Below, one piece after another: positions 5,252 through 8,316 of a DNA stretch of 8,316 nucleotides; position 1 is the stretch's first letter, and the number at the start of each line of letters is the position of its first letter. Source of the DNA: Kiritimatiellales bacterium (lineage in GTDB: Bacteria; Verrucomicrobiota; Kiritimatiellia; Kiritimatiellales; Pontiellaceae). The stretch spans positions 1-8,316 of the forward strand of contig JAIPIO010000180.1 in assembly GCA_021734595.1 (NCBI GenBank), given 5' to 3'. A program made the position numbers and the translations under genes. Under the pieces are notes generated by a model. That model ran no database searches. It was not told where the DNA came from and worked only from the letters and a program-made list of their open reading frames with translations.

Positions 5252-5272
5252 GCCCGGATTGCAATGCCGGGC
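5252..5272 (+). other. Hairpin downstream of the Cys-repeat gene
   Basis: GCCCGG (5252-5257) pairs with CCGGGC (5267-5272). It lies between the stop codon and the terminator and has no T-run of its own, so it may protect the mRNA 3' end or assist termination. Confidence 0.5.
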
Positions 5273-5281
5273 GGTGTGCAA

Positions 5282-5319
5282 AAGAATCCGTTCATTCGTA
5301 TGGGCGGATTCTTCTTTTT
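5282..5319 (+). terminator. Rho-independent terminator of the Cys-repeat gene
   Basis: AAGAATCCG (5282-5290) pairs perfectly with CGGATTCTT (5305-5313) around a 14-nt loop. CTTTTTG follows. It is 42 bases past the stop codon. Confidence 0.85.
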
Positions 5320-5341
5320 GTGGAGGGAAATCCCGCAGCGA

Positions 5342-5376
5342 GAAAAAAAGAACCCTTCCGGCGAACCGAAAGGGTT
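5342..5376 (-). terminator. Rho-independent terminator of tRNA-Gly
   Basis: On the minus strand an 11-bp stem (5376-5366 with 5361-5351, one mismatch) closes a TTCG tetraloop and is followed by CTTTTTTTCT. It starts 5 bases after the CCA end of tRNA-Gly, so the tRNA is transcribed alone. Confidence 0.88.
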
Positions 5377-5380
5377 TAAA

Positions 5381-5455
5381 TGGAGCGAGCGAAGAGATTC
5401 GAACTCTCGACATCAACCTTGGCAAGGTTGAGCTCTACCACTGAGCTACGCTCGC
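5381..5455 (-). tRNA. tRNA-Gly (GCC), CCA encoded
   Basis: On the minus strand the acceptor stem GCGAGCG (5455-5449) pairs with CGCTCGC (5391-5385). The D-arm reads GCTCAGTGGTAGAGC. The anticodon stem-loop CAACCTTGCCAAGGTTG carries GCC, and the T-arm is GAGAG-TTCGAAT-CTCTT. The discriminator is T (5384) and CCA is encoded at 5383-5381. The total is 75 nt. Confidence 0.95.
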
Positions 5456-5590
5456 GCTTTCCGTTTAAGGAGCCGCCATTATTGTAATCCACGTTGAGTT
5501 TGCAAGCATAAATAGTTAGAAATCTACCGGTGGAAATCCACCGATGTTGCGCCTGGTTGACTCAATATATTCTGATTCAGACGCTTAGCG

Positions 5591-5624
5591 CCCGGCCGTC
5601 AGGTTTTAATGCCGGGGTTTTTTT
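5591..5624 (+). terminator. Orphan rho-independent terminator (+)
   Basis: CCCGGC (5591-5596) pairs with GCCGGG (5611-5616) around a 14-nt loop and is followed by GTTTTTTT. No plus-strand protein gene ends before it, so it may end a small RNA or act as a leader attenuator. Confidence 0.7.
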
Positions 5625-5631
5625 CTGCTGA

Positions 5632-5660
5632 TAGCAGGATGCACGGGCTCCGTGTATAAT
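5632..5660 (+). promoter_or_regulatory. Candidate promoter of the exosortase-epsI operon
   Basis: A perfect TATAAT (5655-5660) lies 110 bases before the exosortase start. The -35 region is poor (TAGCAG at 5632-5637, 17-bp spacer). It lies just after the orphan terminator, which would insulate it from upstream transcription. Confidence 0.4.
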
Positions 5661-5769
5661 TGCTGCAGGATGTGGGTGGATGAAGGAACCAACTCTCCAC
5701 GGTTCTGAACCTTGATGTTTCATAATTTATCTGATAACAACTGCTGATTGCGAATGGGAGAAGAAGAGC

Positions 5770-6747
5770 ATGCAAAACCTAGAGGCGAAGAATGTAGGTA
5801 TCTGGAGCGACCGGTGGCGACTCGGTGCGCTGAGTACAACCGAGTTGATACATATTGCCCTGATTTCATCCATCGTGGGATTTTTATTTCTGATGTTCCA
5901 CCTGTTGGGCAATACCGTTGAAAATGTGAACACCCGTTCCGCGTTTGTGTGGATGGTTGCCCGCTGGGGAGACCGGGTTTCATTTGGCGGCGCAGACTAT
6001 TCGCACGGTTACCTGATCCCGTTTGTCAGCCTGGGGGTTATCTGGTACAAGCGTGGCGATTTCTTCAAGGCCACAAAAAAAGTATGCGTTTGGGGCCTGT
6101 GGGTGATCGTAGCGGCGCTGCTGATGCACTGGGTGGGCGCAAAGATGCAACAGACCCGTATTTCGCTGATTAGTCTTATTCTGCTTCTATGGGGCGTTCC
6201 TTTCTATTTTTATGGGTGGGAGGTGGCCAAGCTCCTGATTTTCCCCTGTGCCTATCTGATGTTCTGTGTGCCGCTGAACTTTCTGGATGCGCTCTCTTTT
6301 CCGCTGCAGCGACTGGCGACATCGATTTCGCACGGCATGCTGACAGGAATCGGTATCGAGTGCGAAAAGGTGGGGACCAAGCTGATCGGTGTAAACTTCC
6401 AATTGAACGTGGAGGCCCCCTGTAGTGGATTGCGCTCCCTGCTGGCCATGACGGCACTGACGGCAGTCTATGCCTATTTCACCCAGGACACGCTGATTAA
6501 AAAGTGGGCCCTGTTCGTATTGTCTATTCCGCTGGCGGTCGCCGGAAACATTGGCCGCATCATTTCAATCGCGCTTGTATCCATTGTCACCGGGCAGCGG
6601 CTGGGAACCGGTCTTTACCATGACTGGTCTGGCTATGTGCTCTTCACCGTCGCGATCAGTCTGATGGTGTTTGTCGGCAAACTGCTGAATATCAACTACC
6701 GGGAGCTTTTTTCAACATGGAGAAAAATATATTTAAACCATACCTGA
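5770..6747 (+). CDS. Exosortase family membrane transpeptidase
   Basis: This 325-residue multi-pass inner-membrane protein has about eight hydrophobic segments. Exosortases recognise a C-terminal PEP-CTERM-type signal (a short motif, a membrane helix and basic residues), cleave it and hand the protein on for surface attachment or export. The catalytic residues of the family are present: C218 in EAPCSGLRSL, R263 in AGNIGRI and H284 in YHDWSGY. The N-terminal family signature YSHGYLIPFVSLGVIW (77-92) is intact. Length is normal, with a 25-residue hydrophilic N-terminal extension. The ATG at 5770 follows a purine-rich site (GGGAGAAGAAGAG). The next gene, EpsI-like, overlaps by 31 bp, as expected for a working pair. 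No PEP-CTERM substrate or exopolysaccharide gene lies in the window, so the exosortase subtype cannot be assigned. Confidence 0.9.
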   Translation: MQNLEAKNVGIWSDRWRLGALSTTELIHIALISSIVGFLFLMFHLLGNTVENVNTRSAFVWMVARWGDRVSFGGADYSHGYLIPFVSLGVIWYKRGDFFKATKKVCVWGLWVIVAALLMHWVGAKMQQTRISLISLILLLWGVPFYFYGWEVAKLLIFPCAYLMFCVPLNFLDALSFPLQRLATSISHGMLTGIGIECEKVGTKLIGVNFQLNVEAPCSGLRSLLAMTALTAVYAYFTQDTLIKKWALFVLSIPLAVAGNIGRIISIALVSIVTGQRLGTGLYHDWSGYVLFTVAISLMVFVGKLLNINYRELFSTWRKIYLNHT

Positions 6748-7508
6748 CGCTTGTTGCACTGCTGATTCTGACGTCGCTGGCGCTGGCGTTTACCGTGGAT
6801 GTCGAGCTGTCGGACCAGGCCGGGGTGGTATTGGAACTGCCTGATAAGCTGGATGACTGGGTTGGAAATGAACTCCGGTTCTGCCACAACCCTGGCTGTT
6901 ACGAAACCAATTCGACCGGCGGACAGTATTATATCAGGAACCTCGAGCTGCCGGATATCTGCCCGGATTGCGGAGAAGATCTCTATAAGATGAGCTGGGC
7001 CGAATACGATGCGCTTCCGCATGATACCCTGTTTGTAAAATCCGCCTATACCAATGAAAACGGTGGTCGTGTGTTTGTATCCATTGTGCTTAGCGGCGCG
7101 GAACGAAGCAGTATCCACCGGCCTCAGCGCTGTCTAGTGGGGCAGGGGCAAACCATCTCGGGAGACCATGTGATTGAAGTGCCGCTGGCGGGCCGGAAAC
7201 CGGTCCGCGTGATGGTGCTGGAGACTGAACAATTGGCAGGGACCGCTGAAAAGCGCCATAAATATACATCCTACTATGCCTACTGGTTTGTGGGACAAGA
7301 CCGGGAGACCCCCTCGCATCTTGCCCGCATGTTCTGGCTGGGATGGGACCGTGTTTTCAGAAGTGTCGCGCACAAATGGGCCTATATCGCCGTCTCCGGC
7401 ATACGGGAAGAGGGCAATGACGAATATGATGCTGAAATTGCAGACTTCGTAGAGAAACTCTATCCACATCTCCTCGTGGAAAATGATAACTTGCGCGGAA
7501 CCCCCTGA
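6717..7508 (+). CDS. epsI: EpsI-family exosortase-associated protein with a four-Cys insertion
   Basis: This 263-residue protein has an N-terminal membrane anchor or signal (residues 8-26) and a periplasmic domain. The hallmark of the EpsI/DUF3485 family is present as SIHRPQRCLVGQGQTI (132-147), with H134 and C139, and the family's opening motif appears as LPDKLDDWVGNEL (41-53). EpsI proteins accompany exosortases, either fused or as the next gene; their biochemical role is unsettled. Unusual is a C-x4-C-x20-C-x2-C arrangement at C56, C61, C82 and C85 (CHNPGC, CPDCGEDL), which looks like a zinc ribbon or metal-binding knuckle inserted after the opening motif. I do not recall this in standard EpsI. 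The ATG at 6717 has GGGAG 11 nt upstream and overlaps the exosortase end by 31 bp, implying coupled translation. A hairpin with a T-run follows. Confidence 0.85.
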   Translation: MEKNIFKPYLTLVALLILTSLALAFTVDVELSDQAGVVLELPDKLDDWVGNELRFCHNPGCYETNSTGGQYYIRNLELPDICPDCGEDLYKMSWAEYDALPHDTLFVKSAYTNENGGRVFVSIVLSGAERSSIHRPQRCLVGQGQTISGDHVIEVPLAGRKPVRVMVLETEQLAGTAEKRHKYTSYYAYWFVGQDRETPSHLARMFWLGWDRVFRSVAHKWAYIAVSGIREEGNDEYDAEIADFVEKLYPHLLVENDNLRGTP

Positions 7509-7533
7509 TTCGTATCTGTTTTCAGATTACGCA

Positions 7534-7562
7534 TTGATTCACTTTAAACGCATCCCTATCAT
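7534..7562 (+). promoter_or_regulatory. Promoter of the xylulokinase gene
   Basis: TTGATT (7534-7539) and TATCAT (7557-7562) are spaced exactly 17 bp, with a start expected near 7569 and a leader of about 26 nt. The -10 box lies in the loop of the hairpin at 7546-7573. Confidence 0.55.
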
Positions 7563-7575
7563 GTGATGCGTTTTT
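7546..7575 (+). terminator. Terminator of the exosortase-epsI operon, or operator at the xylB promoter
   Basis: AAACGCATC (7546-7554) pairs perfectly with GATGCGTTT (7565-7573) around a 10-nt loop, and the T-run is TTTTT (7571-7575). It is 38 bases past the epsI stop and would work as a terminator. The same dyad is centred on the -10 box of the next promoter, so it could also be a regulator's operator. Confidence 0.75.
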
Positions 7576-7594
7576 AAATTGGAAGGAGAAAATT

Positions 7595-8316
7595 ATGGCA
7601 AGGTTATTCATGGGACTCGACTCCAGCACACAGAGCCTTTCGGGGGTTGTGGTTGACTATGATTCAGGATCGGTGGTTTACAACGACGGCATCAATTTTT
7701 CAGAAGCGCTGCCGCACTACGGAACCGTAAACGGTGTGCTGAAAAACGACGATCCGGCCGTCGTTCATTCCTGTCCGTTGATGTGGGTGGAAGCACTGGA
7801 GCTGCTGCTCCAGAAAATGCAGGCCGAAGATTTCCCGATGTCGGAAATACTCGCCGTATCCGGTTCCGGTCAGCAGCATGGCTCGGTTTATCTCAACAGT
7901 TCTGCTTTCCAGGTATTGGAAAACCTGGATGTAAATCTTCCAATCATTGGAAACCTTGCCGGAATATTCTCTCGCGAAACCGCGCCGATCTGGATGGACT
8001 CGTCCACTTCCGCCGAATGCGAGGAAATCAACGCCTCGCTCGGCGGAATGAAAGCCGCCGCCGAACAGACCGGTTCCACGGCCTTTGAACGCTTTACCGG
8101 CCCACAGATCCGCAAGTTCTACAAGCAGGAACCGGACGCCTACGGACAGACCGCGCAGATTGCATTGGTCAGCTCGTTCATGGCCTCCGTCCTCGCCGGC
8201 AAGCTTGCGCCCATCGACCACGGCGATGGCGCCGGCATGAACCTGATGGATATTTCTTCCAGGGATTGGAACGCCGCCGCCCTCGATGCCACCGCGCCCG
8301 GCCTACATGAAAAACT
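7595..8316 (+). CDS. xylB: D-xylulose kinase, FGGY family (5' part, runs off the window)
   Basis: The visible 240 residues form the N-terminal domain of an FGGY sugar kinase that phosphorylates D-xylulose with ATP to feed the pentose phosphate pathway. Landmarks: GLDSSTQSLSGVVVD (7-21), with D9 in the phosphate-binding loop; SGSGQQHGSVYL (89-100); APIWMDSST (130-138); FERFTGPQIRKFY (164-176); and IDHGDGAGMNLMDI (207-220), with D211 at the position expected for the catalytic base. The order and wording match the long xylulokinase form found in animals and plants (XYLB) as I remember it, more than the short Escherichia coli XylB. The ATG at 7595 has GGAAGGAG 6 nt upstream. Three copies of the 15-bp palindrome lie in the frame (7907, 7938, 8257). 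The C-terminal half is outside the window. Confidence 0.9.
   Translation, partial: MARLFMGLDSSTQSLSGVVVDYDSGSVVYNDGINFSEALPHYGTVNGVLKNDDPAVVHSCPLMWVEALELLLQKMQAEDFPMSEILAVSGSGQQHGSVYLNSSAFQVLENLDVNLPIIGNLAGIFSRETAPIWMDSSTSAECEEINASLGGMKAAAEQTGSTAFERFTGPQIRKFYKQEPDAYGQTAQIALVSSFMASVLAGKLAPIDHGDGAGMNLMDISSRDWNAAALDATAPGLHEK
7907..7952. repeat. Two 15-bp palindromes 31 bp apart in xylB
   Basis: TTCCA-GGTAT-TGGAA (7907-7921) and TTCCA-ATCAT-TGGAA (7938-7952, fully palindromic with arms of 7). The 31-bp spacing equals that in the PfkB-type gene. They encode FQVLE and LPIIGN in different reading phases. Confidence 0.95.
8257..8271. repeat. Single 15-bp palindrome in xylB
   Basis: TTCCA-GGGAT-TGGAA, encoding SRDWN. 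It stands alone, 319 bp after the previous copy, which is not a multiple of 31. Confidence 0.92.

Larger units (their letters stand above)
5456..5769. other. 314-base intergenic region between tRNA-Gly and exosortase
   Basis: No supported protein gene lies here. On the left is a TACAAT-like -10 box for tRNA-Gly (minus strand, 5486-5481). In the middle are a small hairpin (5528-5543), a perfect TCTGA-T-TCAGA palindrome (5571-5581) and an orphan plus-strand terminator (5591-5624). On the right are a TATAAT box and the leader of the exosortase gene, which contains a perfect GGTTC-T-GAACC palindrome (5701-5711). The 11-codon frames in the leader are too short to support. Confidence 0.6.

Noticed and set aside
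5669..5716. 11-codon frames in the exosortase leader as a leader peptide
   Set aside because: They are too short, with no regulatory codon run and no clear ribosome site.
5820..5845. Inverted repeat ACTCGGT/ACCGAGT near the start of the exosortase gene
   Set aside because: Arms of 7 bp in coding sequence with a 12-base gap are not rare, and nothing else supports a function.
6399..6416. A further TTCCAAT palindrome in the exosortase gene (CTTCCAATTGAACGTGGA)
   Set aside because: The TGGAA arm is missing at the required distance, so it does not match the 15-bp pattern.

Overview
The window looks like a bacterial chromosome from a Gram-negative lineage with exosortase-type envelope sorting. 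An exosortase/EpsI pair and a xylulokinase of the form shared with eukaryotes suggest the PVC group (Verrucomicrobiota/Kiritimatiellota). That placement is an inference from gene content, not a sequence match.

Layout. Positions 1-2200 are accessory DNA: the tail of an unidentified gene, two small minus-strand orphan genes (136-561 and 1503-1859), and between them an AT-richer three-helix membrane protein (959-1492) that resembles the Pycsar effector family PycTM (DUF5706). No recognisable cyclase lies beside it. A gene-poor, G-rich stretch leads to tRNA-Tyr (2199-2283, minus) and its terminator. From 2284 onward is housekeeping and metabolic DNA: a PfkB-family sugar-phosphate kinase (+), convergent with a minus-strand pair of tadA and a D-2-hydroxyacid dehydrogenase; a divergent small secreted Cys-repeat protein with its terminator; tRNA-Gly (minus) with a terminator; a 314-base gap holding an orphan terminator and a promoter; an overlapping exosortase-epsI pair; and the 5' part of a D-xylulose kinase gene running off the right edge.

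The most striking signal lies inside coding DNA. A 15-bp inverted repeat, TTCCA-N5-TGGAA (best form TTCCAATSATTGGAA), occurs five times in the PfkB-type kinase gene and three times in the xylulokinase fragment; I found no other copy in the window. Start-to-start spacing is exactly 31 bp in three cases and 62 bp in a fourth, so copies fall in all three reading frames and encode three different peptides (SNDWK, FQxLE, PxxGK). This points to selection, or spread, at the DNA level rather than for the protein. I know of no named system that it matches.

Functional links: tadA and the dehydrogenase form one short operon; exosortase and EpsI act together at the inner membrane and periplasm; the two sugar kinases share the phased palindrome. 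The possible Pycsar-like effector is the only defence-related candidate, and it appears to be an orphan here.
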